Assembly (NCBI GenBank): GCA_004794785.1
Contig: SJOL01006479.1
Coordinates: forward strand, 400,819 to 464,818
Reading direction: 5' to 3'
Length of the DNA: 64,000 nucleotides
From: Opisthorchis felineus
Taxonomy: Eukaryota; Platyhelminthes; Trematoda; Opisthorchiida; Opisthorchiidae
Below the pieces are notes generated by a model. It was given only the letters and a program-made list of their open reading frames with translations, searched no databases and was not told the DNA's origin. The first letter of the stretch is position 1, and each line of letters starts with the position of its first letter. Below, in pieces: positions 1 to 13,329 of this stretch. The position numbers and the translations under genes are program-made.

Positions 1-2713
1 ATCAGAAGGCACTTTATAGACTAGCTTGGAAGAATGGACAAGCGCTTTCCGAACAAATCCAAGGCTAGGCTTTGGGGATCTGTGTCAATCGGCTGTTGAC
101 CTAAGGAAGTACATTCATAACCTGCCATACCTTATTAATGCGTACATTTGATGACATTCGGAACGGACTACAGACAAACTGTCTTGGTCATGGGAGGCGG
201 AATTCGGCAAAATAACCGACAGTTTTGACTATCTGCAAAGCTTCCGGATCTCCGCAGATCAGTTTGGGCTGAGAAGAATAAGGCAGATACTATAAAATGC
301 AAACAGTTATATAAAGGCCGAGAAAAACATGCTGTCTCGGTTGCATACTACAATGTGTAGTAGTAAACAACAACTACCCTATTGAGAAACCAACAATTGC
401 AAATACGTAGCCGGGTGACACAGCACTGCCTTTTCGAAAAATCGCCACAAATAGGGACCAGTGATAGGAAGGGACAGATTTTTTTGCTATAATGGAAGAA
501 AATACCAAGCAGGGGATGCTTTTGGCTGGTCTGTTGATGTTAACCCCTCAGGAGGGTACAAATGAGTCATTTTTGTTGGTTGATACACCTAATTTGTGTC
601 GATAAAAACCACTGTCTTGGGGCAGGGCTCCTTCTCCAGATGGGCCTGTTAATCGGACCACTATTGTCACATACGCGGAAAGGTAATTATTGGTATTACC
701 GACGGGTAGACTATTTTCAGGGGAATCTTTTTGGAATAACGCTCATGTATAGAAAATTCACATCACACTGAGGGTCAGAGAACATATCACATAAGTATAA
801 GTGTTTCCTGCCTGTTTTTGTACCTAAGTATCAGGAACCACGTGGCCATATCTCCTTTCTTCGAAAACCTAACGCATAAATTTTTACGTGGCTGTGTTTC
901 CGTTGTTTTGTTGTGAATAATGTTACCTAATTTCATACGTACGTAGTTTGGGTCGATACTTACATACATTTAGCAACCATCCTCTTGTAAATTTGTTAGG
1001 ATAGGAGGAATGTCACTTGAAGTTAGACCAGTATAGAATAAATTCACGTCAAAGGTGAGAAAGAACAGCTTAAAGTTGGCGCAGTTTGTCCACAAAAGCA
1101 AACATCTTCCTGATGCTTCTTACCAGAGTTTTCGGTGGTGGCTTCAAGAATTTAGGATGCTTCTGAGCGTGCCAAAAAACCACAATAAATTAAATCTTGC
1201 AGGTTGAAATTGCTCTTTGTCATCAGTTGACTTCATCGCTCTCCGGTGAATCCATAATTCGCAGTATATCTATCCTGAAAGATTCACTAGAAGCATTTGT
1301 GAACAAACCAACAAAGGCGTTAAGTTGTAACGAATATGTTTCTTGGATATTTTGAGTCAAATGTTGACAAATTATTCTAATGTCTAACGGGTATCTGGTG
1401 GAGGCAAGTAGACGATTTTTTATGATCACAAACGAGTACCGTGTAGCGATTTTATTGCACCTCAAAATTCCTCAAAAGCAGGTACAAAGTTGCATTTGAA
1501 ATCGAATCGGACGAATGTGCTTCTACTTCGCCTGGTTACATCTGGTGCACAAAAAAGGTTTGATGTAACTGTGTCTCAAAAACCGACTCATTCTTATCCT
1601 TATCTGAATTATCGCTGAGGTTACCCGCCAGTAAGAAACGAGTAGTCGTAAGATCACTGATAAATAGCGAATAACTTTTTCAAACCGAAAGGGCTTCCGA
1701 AAGCAATGAAGTTGATCTCATTCAGGTGTTCCAGTACTATTTCAATCAATTCGTCGAAAACAGTGATGGTCAGCGCCACTATGTTAGGCGCAAACATAAA
1801 TATGGTTCACACGGCTGTCCAGATACTCCACTGGAGTGAATAGTTTAAGATATATAATATATACATATATTATTACATCATTATATATAATATATTTTTG
1901 TGGAGATTTCGTCCGGTAAGTGGAGTTAATCTATGCTGAAAAGCCGAGGAGCACTGTATAGCTGTTTTATCCTTATTGGGAATCATCTGCAGTGCACATC
2001 TCACGAAACTCCGGAGAGTATCAAACCCGAGACCTCCTGGCTAGTAGTTTGAACACTTAACCTTTCGGCCACGAGCGGCTGATCAGCAGTGATTAACTCG
2101 TACTTAGACAGGATATAACGCCGCTCATCCTTCAACCACGGGATCCACATCATGCGGTCACACGTGTTGACTGGCTCCCCTAGCAACGACTTCACAGATG
2201 GAAGTTTCACTCATCGGGTAAAGTTTATTCTTCCAATGAGCTACTTATAGATTGTTGATGTGAAAATACTTATTTGTGTTAAAGTTCTTGTAGGACGTCC
2301 AAAAGTTTGGCAGAAAACCTGACCTCAGATTGATCCGAACCGTTGTGATTTGACTAAAGAGTATGTTGCACAAGAAAGCATATTACACAGAACAACTGTC
2401 GGTCATGACAGGTATATTTAGTGACTTATGTCACCCAGAGTACTGACATCGAATTTTCTCGCCTAACAAGTAAGGCAGTTTCAGGTTTTTTGACTAGTAT
2501 AACCGTCCTTTTCCCCCTGAGACTAGCGGATCTCGTCTATATGTATGCGTTGTTTGTAGTATATAGTTACTAAGCCAAGTTAAGTCGTTTAACGTTACTC
2601 AAACCTGCAAGTAATGTATACCAATAGGTTCTCAAACTCTTGTTGAACACGGTAATTTTATTGTCATAAACTGTATTCTTCTCACCGATAACACTTGAAC
2701 TTTCTCGTTACAG
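1..2713 (+). other. Intron upstream of first visible SK exon
   Basis: No coding exon is recognisable here, so I read it as part of an intron whose 5' exon (S1-S2) lies outside the window. It contains an AT-rich tract at about 1848-1899 with two inverted tatataatata arms, and a SINE-B copy at about 1945-2212. The remainder shows nothing I can assign. Small open frames at 562-771, 787-969 and 1223-1465 have no family resemblance. Confidence 0.7.
1945..2212 (-). mobile_element. SINE-B, tRNA-derived short interspersed element
   Basis: On the minus strand the tRNA-like head reads CGCTCGTGGCCGAAAGGTTA (A box), followed about 35 nt later by a B-box-like CGGGTTTGATACTC. A tail with ttccCAATAAGGATaAAAC follows. 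The same order of blocks recurs at 29115-29325 on the same strand and at 11855-12000 and 43975-44180 on the plus strand. Such elements are transcribed by RNA polymerase III from the internal boxes and move with help from an autonomous retroelement. This copy is diverged. Confidence 0.6.
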
Positions 2714-3291
2714 ATCTTTTCTAGCGATGACTCCATCGAAGACTGGCGAATGGCAATTGACCAGAATAGAATCCTTCAAATGACCGCTGAGCTGCTGGTG
2801 TGTATAATACATCCTTTCCCCGGATCTTCCTACATTCACTTGAACATTCCACAGTCTTACATTGGACCTGAATCTGAATACTATAGTTTTGGGCACTGTG
2901 AACAACTCTCTCATCGATATTTTATCAGCAAGTATGTGAATTTCACGGTTCCCCTCACCAGATCCAATGGGACCCAGAGGGAACATTTTGCACTGTCTCC
3001 CACGAACAGTTCATCTACTCGTGACATACATCACAACAGATTGATCTCTATTGATTTGGTCCTCTCCGTGCCAATGTTTTTTCGTTTGTACCTAGTATTT
3101 CGCACGATGCTGTTACATTCCAAACTGTTCACTGACGCCGGATCACGAAGTATCGGGGCGATGAACAAAGTGAGCTTTGATATGCGGTTCATATTCAAAA
3201 CACTGATGACCATGTGTCCGGGAAAGCTGCTGCTTGGGTTTATTCTCTGCCTATGGATTGTCTATTCTTGGTCACTGAGGGCTTGCGAAAG
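2714..3291 (+). CDS. SK: SK channel exon: pre-S3, S3, S4, S4-S5 linker, S5
   Basis: This is an internal exon of a small-conductance Ca2+-activated K+ channel (SK/KCNN), a tetrameric plasma-membrane channel that opens when its bound calmodulin takes up Ca2+. The exon follows a pyrimidine-rich acceptor ending at 2713 and reads in phase 0 with no stop. It begins IFSSDDSIEDWRMAIDQNRI, matching the family's DDWR-A--ERI segment before S3. S3 is TAELLVCIIHPFPG. After a long linker come S4 (VLSVPMFFRLYLVFRTMLLH) and the S4-S5 linker (SKLFTDAGSRSIGAMNKVSF then FKTLMTMCPG). S5 ends in SLRACER. The donor is gtgagt at 3292 and leaves phase 2. The S3-S4 linker is about 78 residues, against about 25 in vertebrate SK proteins as I recall them. 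An in-frame ATG at 2750 is not the true start, because homology begins upstream of it. S1-S2 are not in the window. Family assignment is very secure. Confidence 0.95.
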
Positions 3292-6200
3292 GTGAGTTTG
3301 AACAGTTGATTGGAGAATAGCATATTTTTAACGCGCATTGTCTTCCTAATAAATTTACGATCTGCTAACAGTTTCAAAGCTGTTTTCAACTGTTTCTTAG
3401 TTTCACCAGGAATGCAACTTTGAGTGTTCCATTTCGATATCAGGTCACTGAATTCGCGTCATTCGTTTTTATCCTTTATACATATCTATCGTCATCAATG
3501 AGGTCGTCATCACCAACCAAAAAACATAAGTTGGCTATATAATGGTGGTAACACCTGGTACGGATGCGTGGCGGTCTAATAGAAACGATCCATTGTCGGT
3601 TTGGGAGTTGAGGGTTGTAGCTGTGCACTCAAAGCACGCAACCCAATGAGGGGACCGAGGGGGAGCAAATGTAACAACGTTTCTGACTAATAATATATCC
3701 CATCTTAAGGACACCCGATCCGGAGAGGAGACAGTCGCCAACATGATCGATAGACTTCTTAGCGCAAGCTTACCAAGCAGCTGATTAGCGGCTGATTGCC
3801 GGATAGTTTGTTCTTTAACTACTAGCCCGGAGCTTGCAAGTTCGAAACGCCTTGAGGTCTTGTGAGATGCGCACTGCTGGTGGTTCGCAAGGATGAAACA
3901 GTTGTACAGTGCTTCTTGGCATTCCGGCATAGGTTCGCTTCACTTACGGCAAGAAATCACGATTCGAAGTTTTAAATTCTCTCATAATGTCAACAAAGAA
4001 CTGGGTTCGTCAGTTGTGAGTTCATTCCCCATCTGAAATGTTCGAAAATGGCCCCTTCAAGGGCACTTATCTGATTCACTTTGTAAGCTCGTGACAACCA
4101 TTTGTATGAACCGCTCCGGTTTTTCGGAGGCTTGCCCCAGCAAAATAAACTTCTTCCACATCATTCGTATGGGTGCAGCGAGTTGATCCTCACCTAAATA
4201 GAAAATGTCTATGATTCACGGAACTACCTGACTCATCTACAAGCACACGGTTAATATCAAGTCGCCTACATTCCAATATCGTCACTTTACAATGCAGCTG
4301 TGAAGCTCAAACCAAGTCACAGCAATCAATTGGGTAAGCGGTCCGCAACCAGCGGCTTCTGTGTAGGATCCGATAACCAGACGGTTGTTGACGTACTCAA
4401 TTTTGAATACAGATATATTAGGAGACCGTCTGTCTACTGTGTAAGATTGTCGGGTAGAAGAGCATCCGTGAACGAACAGTGCTAATCAACAACCATCGTG
4501 TCACGTGAGTTCTATAAGTCCACTTTATCATATTTTTCGGCTGGTGAAATTTTCCAACCAAACTCACCGCCGGGCTATAATACACCCTCGTTAGAAACGA
4601 CTAGCAGTCGGCTTAGATGGGCGTAACGTAAGACGATGGGAACAACAGTGACGATATACTCTATAGTTTGATTGATCCTTAAATGAGCAAATAACGTTTT
4701 AGTCTCACTTTCAGTAACACGCGGTTAGTTGTGACTAGATATTATGCAAGATTTGTCACCCAAAAACCCTTTATCATAAAATTAGGATGAAAACGCGAGC
4801 AGTAGAAAACTAACAGAACAGAAATGACCAAAGGGTGTACTTTTCTGAAAAATAGAGCGGACCTCCACGTTATGCCCCTAGCAAGAGTTAGACATCCGCT
4901 TCATATGTTATAAGATAACGTCGGATAAGCTTGGTCGCTCCGATCAGTTGCTCAACCGAATTTTTCAAATTGTTCTGAGACGTGCAGCACGAAAGAGACC
5001 CGCACTCTGCTTATGTCCGACTTAGTTAAGCATACTTTGTCCAGCACTATCATTGCGCAATCTGTCATCAGAGTGACACGGTTCAACCAGCGGAATAAAA
5101 TTTTCCACCGACATTAGCTGGTCATTGGAACATATTGCACACTGCTTTAAAAACAGACAGATTATCGGCCGTTGCATTATGTTTTGGTTGAAAATCGAAC
5201 CTTTCCAAGAATAAAATGGTTAAGACTTTAATTTTTTAAACTGGTTTCTGAAAAAATATCGAAGCCCTATGGCTGTCGAGACAGAACGGCAATCTATCAA
5301 CGAGCCTGGCCACGGGCTTGTTGTTGAACGAGACAAATATTCCCCGCAGCTACATTATGCAGCTGAATTTGGCGATCCATCATTACGTGTAGCAGTTCAC
5401 CGCAAGCCAGTACCGTCGTCATGCATGATGGGGGCACTTCCACATGAATCGTTCGTTTTCCTCAACTCGCACTTGGAGTGTTTAACAGCAAGTAGGGCAA
5501 ATGTTTCTTGTGTACAAATATTAAAACGCTCTCGTGTCTCTTTAGCCTTTGCTTTAGCGATTACTTAGGTACGGAATTTTATGGCACTTGCAAAAATATA
5601 ATATTATTTTCTAGAAACTATCGAACGTGCTGATAGATAACAGTCAGTGTGATAATATCTGGTTTATTTTCGCAAGGAAGGTTACGTGGCTCAGTTAATT
5701 AACTCTTGCGCAAAAGTTTTTTTATATTTACATTTCGTTTGTACTTTCTGTGAAACTAGGCCTTTTATTACAACAACCCTCATCTCCATCCTTCACACTA
5801 TTTTCAAAACGATACACATCACACACTGCTAGTTAATCCACATAGTGTGAAATGCAAAACCTTTGACCGGACACACAAAGTCCATAGTTCTTCCTTTCAA
5901 ACATTCCTAGTTTTTCCATCAAAGTTATGCTGACCATTAAACAGCACTCCACAAAACAGCTGATTTGGTTTTCCCAACTTTCCTAACCCGTATCCATTGT
6001 AAACGTGGGACAATCACAAATACGATTAGATTCCGGGAGTCGGAGTTGCTCATACTAACTTGACGGAGCGGAATACGCAGAAGGGGACGCACCCTAGCCT
6101 TCTTTCATGGTAGTATATTACGGTCTTGCAATGCACTGTTCTACGTAGTAAAAAACGCATGCCTATTACAAAAAACATGTAGCGAAGGAAGATGACTGCC

Positions 6201-8195
6201 TAGCAGTGATTCGACTTACAGTCTTATTATGTATCGCTTGAGCCACTTAAGTTATATGTCCGTATGTCTCTGAACCTTGCCGAGTTCCTTGTTTTATTTC
6301 TAACATTTTGCTCGTATGTCGTTAAAATCATATCCGCTTCGTGCAAAATACTTGCTGATCGCTTTGAATTTCTGACTTGGAGTAACAACGGTGGCTGGTC
6401 ATAGAGACCTTCTGTGCTGGAACAAAAAGCGTAAAACTGCCAGGCAGTAGTCTCTGAATTCCAAAGAACGCAATGAACACCACAGCATACCTGAGAGGGA
6501 CAAATGATGGTCGCTCAAGTAGAAGTTCCTACCCAACGGAAATGAATTTGGCCGAGTCCTCTGGATCAGAAGAGTTTGCTGCTATCTAGTTGGTGGTGAT
6601 TTCGATTGAGTAATATTACTATGAAGCTTTGGTTGCGGCCACCTGAGTGACTTGCATTTGACAGATGTTTTGCCACTGATGGAGCAGGCTGCCGACTTCT
6701 TCGTCGCTGTTTTGTTTTGTGCCATGAGTCCTCTCAGGTACATGCCGCTCTCCAGGCACAACCTCTGATTTGTTCCACCGATGTTGTCATCGAGTCTGCA
6801 AGTAAACTGGTGTATGACATAAAAGATAGGGCATTAGAGCGAGCACATGTCACCAGGCAGAATGGAAATGGGATGGATATGTGCGGCGAATCTCAGCTGA
6901 GTAACCGGGTAGGTTGAGGACAGTCTGCCTCATTTTTTGTTCCAGGCTCGTGAAAAGATGGCCTTACTTAAATGGCAGCTAAATCAAAAACCAGGGCGGG
7001 CAAACTCTTCCGTTTGCTGTAAATTTCTGCAAACAACCTTCGGTACCTGATTGCCGGGGATCACCCTTTCGAATGTCTCTCCTTCGTGGGCAATGTTTCT
7101 GTAACGGAGGTAGATATTTCCAAAACCAAAAACCGGCTTTCCTTGATTCCATAGCATCGATGGTCCTGAATCCGTCAGATTACTTCCTTTAGATCTATCA
7201 CTTTTGAAGTCTGCATACCAACCACTTGGGTTAATTTAGATCTTTTTGAATAAGTGGAGTTTAGCATAAGGAAGAATTCTGACCACACAATGAATGCATG
7301 ACCACGTCAAGTTGCAATCAAACGACATATGGCAGACACCGTGTGCAAAGGTAAACTTATGAATATCTTCAAGGAAGGTGACAAATAACGCAGAAAATCC
7401 GATAGACAGCGCTTTAGGCGCACTGCCGCAGAGACGTATTTTGGTGTAGAAACCTTTGCAGGAAAAAAGTTATGTTTGCAAATTCTTGTTAGCGTACACC
7501 CATATCGGAGCAACATGTCTTAAAAAGTTTACAGGCCTTACAGCAACGGTAAGTGTAAATCCGGGATGTAAATCAGTTAAATTATCAAGGGAAGTCGATT
7601 ATATATATATGGTATTATGAATATGATGTGGTAGTATGAATAATATCCAGCTTGAAAACGAAAGACCTGTGGACGTATTTACACAGGCCCGTTGGAAGCC
7701 ATCAGATAGCTTCAGTGCAACCAAATGTTAGTGAAACTTGCACTGCATGACACAATGGAAAATACTGGTGGCACCATCCGTTCTTTTACGTCTGAGTATT
7801 ATACCCCGCTTTTGTTCAGATCATCTGCACAAAATTAATAAGCAGATGGTACAGATGTTGAACGGATAAACGTTTGTTGCTAGCAAACTTACCCATGGGT
7901 GCTTCTCAGTTTATTGTGTGTTGTGTGTGTGCTTCAGGCAATTTTCTCCAAAACAGCAGTTACAATCTAAGATGATAGAAGATGGTAGTGACTCTCGGTT
8001 ACTGCTGCCTAAAATTTGCCATTAAGTGGATCACAAGCAGTCGATTTTTTGTCGAAGAACTGTTAGAAGCCGGAGCATTCGTTTACCAGAACAACTAGTC
8101 ACTTGTAATTGCGATCGTATCATTCGGGTGTGACCGAAAATTCAGCTTTCTCAAAATGAGTACTTGTACCTGTGCTGAACTATCGTTAGTGAAGA

Positions 8196-8199
<4 letters not shown>

Positions 8200-8278
<79 letters not shown>
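8200..8278. repeat. (TA)n microsatellite
   Basis: About 79 bases of nearly pure TA, with one C interruption at 8265. The open frame across it (poly Ile-Tyr) is an artefact. Confidence 0.95.
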
Positions 8279-9429
8279 GTGGCGAACTGCTACCCATATG
8301 CTCTGTGTTCTAAACGATCACAAAAGTTATTGAATCCTATTCTTCAAGACTGGGCAAAAAAAACCTAAAACAACGAACCTAGAGGAGGGTAGTAGTCGTT
8401 TCAGACTTCTCGAGCATATTCGCTCCGTGTAGTATCTAACCGAAATTTTTGGTACTGTGGATTAGTAACATTGTTCACATTGTCAAGGATCCTAACAGCC
8501 TAAAAGGCAAGTGTTTATTTGTAATTTACCGGAGGGGGACTCGTCTCCAGTGGACTAAAACACTTCAAATCAACTTCATCGGTCACAGATGTAAAACATC
8601 CAGAATGGTCAGTTAACAGACACAGTAACCGCGACGTAAGCACATCGAACAGCACATTGCTTCGGGGAACGGGATGGCTCCGTAGCAGGCGGCCGGACAG
8701 CTTGAATCAATAGCTTTTGTGTGCAAAACCAGGGTTGATATGCTGTTACCAACACTAATTCGCAGAAAGCTGACAGTTTTGGGTTCCGTTGTACAACAGT
8801 ATGGAGAAAACATAATCAGAGTCAGCCAGGTGGCGCAACTGAAAAATAAAGTTGGCAATCGATGCCCTCCAGATCAATCTGGCCGTTAGTGGTGTTGATG
8901 CTTTTTGTTGCAACGTCTACTGCAACTGTTTCGAAAGTTGATTCAACATCCTCTGTGAAGGACTTCGATCATTCCCGCCACAAATGCAACTGAACTGTTA
9001 GAAGAAACGGTGGTAGAGTAAAACTCAAGTTCTGCTACCTATCTTGGTTTATGACTCTCCGTGTTGTGGAGACCAAGGACATTTGAGCTGTTATGTAATT
9101 GTGGGTTAGGATGAACCTAGTTAAGTTATGATCGCTCCTAAATCGTAGCCACACCGCTATCTACAGACTGGGTGGAGGATTCCGTTTGCTATGTAAAGTT
9201 TTGAACCCCTTCGGGTAGCCGCTCTCTGACGGAGTTGTTTTTAACAAATCTTCATTCTGTATTTGGTCGGCTTTACACGTTAATCCAAATTCATGAAATA
9301 ACGTTTCAAATAGCCCCTTCTTATATACAATCAGAGAAAAGCTACTGAAGTGAAGACAACGAAAACTCCAAGGATCCGAATCAATTCGTCGGAAAAATAG
9401 CCTACCATCTTTTCGGAAAAGTTTGATAA

Positions 9430-9580
9430 CAATCAATAGATTTATTGCTGGGCGACGTTTCGTTTTTCACACAAAAGCTTCGTCAGACCAAGTGACTAGG
9501 TTACGAGGTTGGTCAAGATCTATGGCGGAAGGAGAACCAATCAGCTAAGACAAGTTAAATTTCTGTTAGGTGTTGGCCTC
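9430..9580 (-). mobile_element. Penelope-like element, 3' end fragment
   Basis: This segment is clearly similar to 38120-38290, 63655-63790 and 31265-31400. The shared blocks are ATTTATTGCTGGG, ACACAAAAGCTTCGTCAG, CCAAGTGACTAGGTTACGAG and GGAGAACCAATCAG. At 38.1 and 31.3 kb the same segment lies downstream of a Penelope-like coding remnant, so this copy is read as a severely 5'-truncated 3' end. No coding sequence remains. Confidence 0.7.
9457..9486 (-). ncRNA. Hammerhead-like core, stem II weakened
   Basis: CUGACGA and GAAAC are both intact at the same 30-nt spacing as at 63681-63710, but stem II is GCUUUU/AAAAAC and so has one C-A mismatch. A GUC triplet lies a few bases 5' of the CUGACGA strand. 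Probably decayed. Confidence 0.4.
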
Positions 9581-10907
9581 ACTAAATAGCACCGGACGAA
9601 AAGCTTTCGTGGACTGATTTCAAAAGAATTCTTGACCGAAAGAGACAGAACCTTTCCTCAGCCAGATGGCGCACTTACACAAAAAACAATATGTCACTTC
9701 AAGATAATTGTACGAGCATAACTTGCCTAAACACGGCATGCGCAACGTCCACTCTGCATAAATATGTAGAAATGTGGTGGGGCGGATCTGAATGGATTAA
9801 CTGGTTTCGATGCTGGATAATAAACCACGCAAATGACCACAAAAAAGACACTTTTATTCATGAGTTCGATCGGTCTTTTATCCAGTCTAACAGATACAGA
9901 AAATAGGAATTAGACCGTTCTCCTAAGATTTAGCGCTGGATTTATTGACAGCTCATCCTAGATGGACATTCTGACGTCACTACTAAGGTTTTCCGCAGCA
10001 AATGCATTTTGTGGGGAAGTAGTGTTGAAATGTTCTGTTGCCGCTAAGCTTGCTTCGCATTATACGGTAGTTTGGGCGATCGCAGATGCTGTCATCATCG
10101 TGCTCATGAGACGGCTTTATAAATCCAGCTGCCAGTTACGATTAGCAAGCAGTCACTCAATGCTCCCTCCGACACCTTATCTGTTCAGTTTATCTGCAAT
10201 GTTTGTATCCAAAAGCCCTTTTGCTTCCTTCAGGTGACTTGGCTGCCAAGCAGCGAAAGGCTTTTGCAGATGAACGATTAAATTATCATCATCCGAAAGC
10301 CTGATCAGAAGGCTCATAGGGGTACACTTTTGTTTCTGATATGTTCTTGGTATAACTGTAGTCTGCTAACCTAACAGTGGGTAAAAAGCAACCCATCACT
10401 TGCTCAGCTGTTGTTTGTAAGTTAAGTTATCACGATTTGATCTTAATGGCTTGTTTTGCGGATTACCGCTTTACGTAACGAGTGAGGGCTTGGGGGAGCA
10501 GACATTGCCGTTGCAGCTAAAACTCCATGGGTTTCTACGCATCGACCACAAGAGCTCAGGAAAGATAAACAGTCAGAGTGTGGGAATTGGAACACATGCT
10601 TTCGAAACCTTGTTTGAATTAGATTATTTAGGTCCAGGATTGTCCCGTTAACAGATGGGTAAAATTGTGACTTGGTTATATCATAGAGTTAACCTGAACA
10701 CTAAATAGCTGGTAGAAAATTGTGTATTTCTAACGTTGTCCAACTTCGTTTCAACACAGAGCTGTTTGCTGAAGAAAGACTTCGTTGACGTGAGCCTTAG
10801 ATCGGAATAAGTTTTACCGTTAGTGGAGAGGCTTCTATTGACGCCTAAGAAGAAGTCGGTTAACCATTTTATTGACAGCCTAAATTGTTGAACAGTGTCA
10901 TGTGAAA

Positions 10908-11200
10908 TGTAACATACTACTCATAAGGTAGGTGATGATTCTTTGACAGTCCGTGACCGGTTCTGCCCTTCTTGAGACTCATCAAGTAGGTGCAGTCACC
11001 GCGCTTCCGTCAACCCCATGTTCTAGTTCAACTCAAGTCACACGGAATTCGACAAGTACACTCGTTTGCATGCCAATTTGTTTTTCAAGGAACACTTACC
11101 TGAAACCCAGCTGAAGAAGAATAACACAAACGAGCGATTCAGCTGAGTTGCAGACGAGTCTTTCGTGAAAACCAAATTGGTGTACACTGGACTCTACTTA
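10908..11200 (+). repeat. A-family repeat (forward unit plus inverted part)
   Basis: The forward unit begins AACATACTACTCATAAGG, continues through TTCTTGAGACTCATCAAGTA and CCGTCAACCCCATGTTCTAG, and ends near 11115. An inverted part follows (GAGCGATTCAGCTGAGTTGC and GTGAAAACCAAATTGGT). The same blocks recur about ten times in the window. No coding capacity and no pol III boxes are seen. Confidence 0.65.
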
Positions 11201-11854
11201 TCGAATACCACGTGAGCTTCAGCGAAAAAATTAACCCGTCCACGGAGTTTATCGGATGCTTTTATTCGGTTGCGTTCTAGCTGCGTGCAATACAGCTTTA
11301 GCAGGGAAAGATTCACGCAGGCCATCAGTCACTGGTATGCAAACGAGGTCCGACAGCAAGCTCGTGCGGAGGGTGTGAACTTATATCTTATTACTTCATC
11401 TGCATGACCCCTTAAGCTCATCCACTTTTAAATGCGGGACTTCCGGCGCTTCAAGGACCCTTCATCAGTTGCTTCATTCGACCGTTCTAATCAGGGCTAT
11501 TGCACGTTTTGTTGTCATTTCCCCTAGATGCTTATCTAGATTTGGAGCCGTTTCCAAGCAAGATTTCAAAGGACCGGCTTTGAAGGGTACCATCCTACAC
11601 AATAAATACTTGGATAGAACCCTCGAAGTCTGCTAAATCAGTTTGGCGGTAGGATCATCAAGGTTATCCACATACTCAACCTCAGCCTCTAGGATTGCTT
11701 GGAAGATTAATGCATATGATTGTCACGCCCAGTTGGACACGAGGAGACGTCACTCGAGGAGCCAGTCGAAACGTGACTACGGGATCACCTGTTGGGATTT
11801 CTCTGGCTTCAGAATGAGTAGTGCCTTACTCTGTTTAAGTGTCAGATAGTTAGT

Positions 11855-12000
11855 GACAATGCTGATCAGCCGCTCGTGGCCGAACAATTAAGTATTCACA
11901 CTCGCTGGAAGGTCACGTGTCTGAAGCTGTTGATTCTCCTAAGTGAAGATAAAATAACTGTAAAATGCTTCACGGCTTTTCAGCATAGATCGACTTCACA
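11855..12000 (+). mobile_element. SINE-B copy
   Basis: The head GCTGATCAGCCGCTCGTGGC with CCGAA-AATTAAGT follows the A-box block of the 1945-2212 copy. The element ends in ggcttttcagcatagat, which is also present, inverted, next to that copy. It sits head-to-head with a second, minus-strand copy that starts about 40 bp downstream. Confidence 0.55.
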
Positions 12001-12039
12001 GACAGGACAAAATCCCAATTGAAAATGCAGAACAGTCGA

Positions 12040-12165
12040 GCTAGCTGGTATGATGGTTCTCCAGGGAGATTCAAAACCGTGACCTCCAGGTTAGTAGTTT
12101 GAACCTTTAACCGTTAGGCCACAAGCGGCTGGTCAGTAATGTGATTTGCCCGCACTTGTCATTCA
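12040..12165 (-). mobile_element. SINE-B copy, truncated
   Basis: The minus strand reads AGCCGCTTGTGGCCTAACGG then TTAAAGGTTCAAACTACTAA and a B-box-like GGTCACGGTTTTGAATCTC. This is the same tRNA-like head as the copy at 1945-2212. The body is short. Confidence 0.55.
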
Positions 12166-13329
12166 GTGGGGTGCAACCTTAGAATCAAATATGAAATCAA
12201 ATATGAAATGATTCAGTATCGGCCTTACCAGTGAAAGTCAAGGCTAGATGCAGATGCCGGTTATTCATACAAACTAAGTTAGTAGTCTTGAACTTCTCTT
12301 ATAGGACTATCGTTTACCTGGAACTTTATGGAATCAAACGACTGATCAGTTGTAACACCTATTGTGACTAGTCAAGCATGCTACCGATAATTCGCCCGAA
12401 GTAAGACCGAAACACGCACCCAGATAGCAATCCATACCGACTTTCCCGTTCTCTGCCATTTCCGCTCACTGTACTTCGTATCCCGAACGTGTCTCCTCGT
12501 CCTGCTGCTCACTGGAACATCAGATTGCGATGTTTGCACAAGCGTTCAACTGGTCCTGGTGTCCCCTGTCAATTGCGTTGCAACACAGGACCGTGTTACG
12601 ATAAAGTTAACGGTGGAGCTTCCGAAGTAGTCTTTGTTTGACTCCAACAGTTCTATACGTATAACTTCGGCCATGTTATTTTCTTCCAGATAAGCTGATT
12701 TTCCTGCAACAAATGACATCCCTCTGCATTCTTGGCGGCGACTTATTTGCTTGTCTGCATTTCTACTGAAGTCTTAGGTACTAAGCCCAAGTAAAACTCG
12801 TAGATGACGGTCCCTTCGTTTTTTTATGGCGTACCTCAAAAGATGAGTACGAGGTATGTAACTTAATATCCTGGTTATTTTAAGTTAGGTATTATTAAAA
12901 TTCGTTGTATTTTGTAAAGACGTTGATCCAATTGTCCATGAGAAAGTTTTCTTAAATTGTCAAATTCCTCCGTCATTCCAGTTTCCTTTAAAGTGCCTAA
13001 ATGTTACTCATCTTGTTCCACAATCCAACTTCAAATATCTCGCTTGAAAATAATTTTTGTGGACTTGGAAAATAGGTCTAACTGTTTGCGAAATACACTC
13101 ATTTTGCGCAATAATTTGATTTTAACTGAAGACTCAACTGAACCCAACCAACTTTCTCGTCTATGGTATTCTTGTGCCCCTTATGTTTTATGGAGCGGAA
13201 GCTTTTGAAATTGGGATAATCTCTTGTCCAGGTCGGCTTACGGAAAACCGATCTGATGAGTTACCTATGTTCGCCTCCGCCACCAAAAATCTAAGAATTT
13301 TAGGACACTCTATTTTCAAAAAATAATCT

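Noticed and set aside
2750..3295. 181-aa open frame with ATG as a complete gene
   Set aside because: It is the inside of an SK exon. Conserved sequence starts 12 codons before the ATG, and the stop lies just past the gtgagt donor.
8156..8368. 70-aa frame with Ile-Tyr repeats
   Set aside because: It is a translation of the TA microsatellite.
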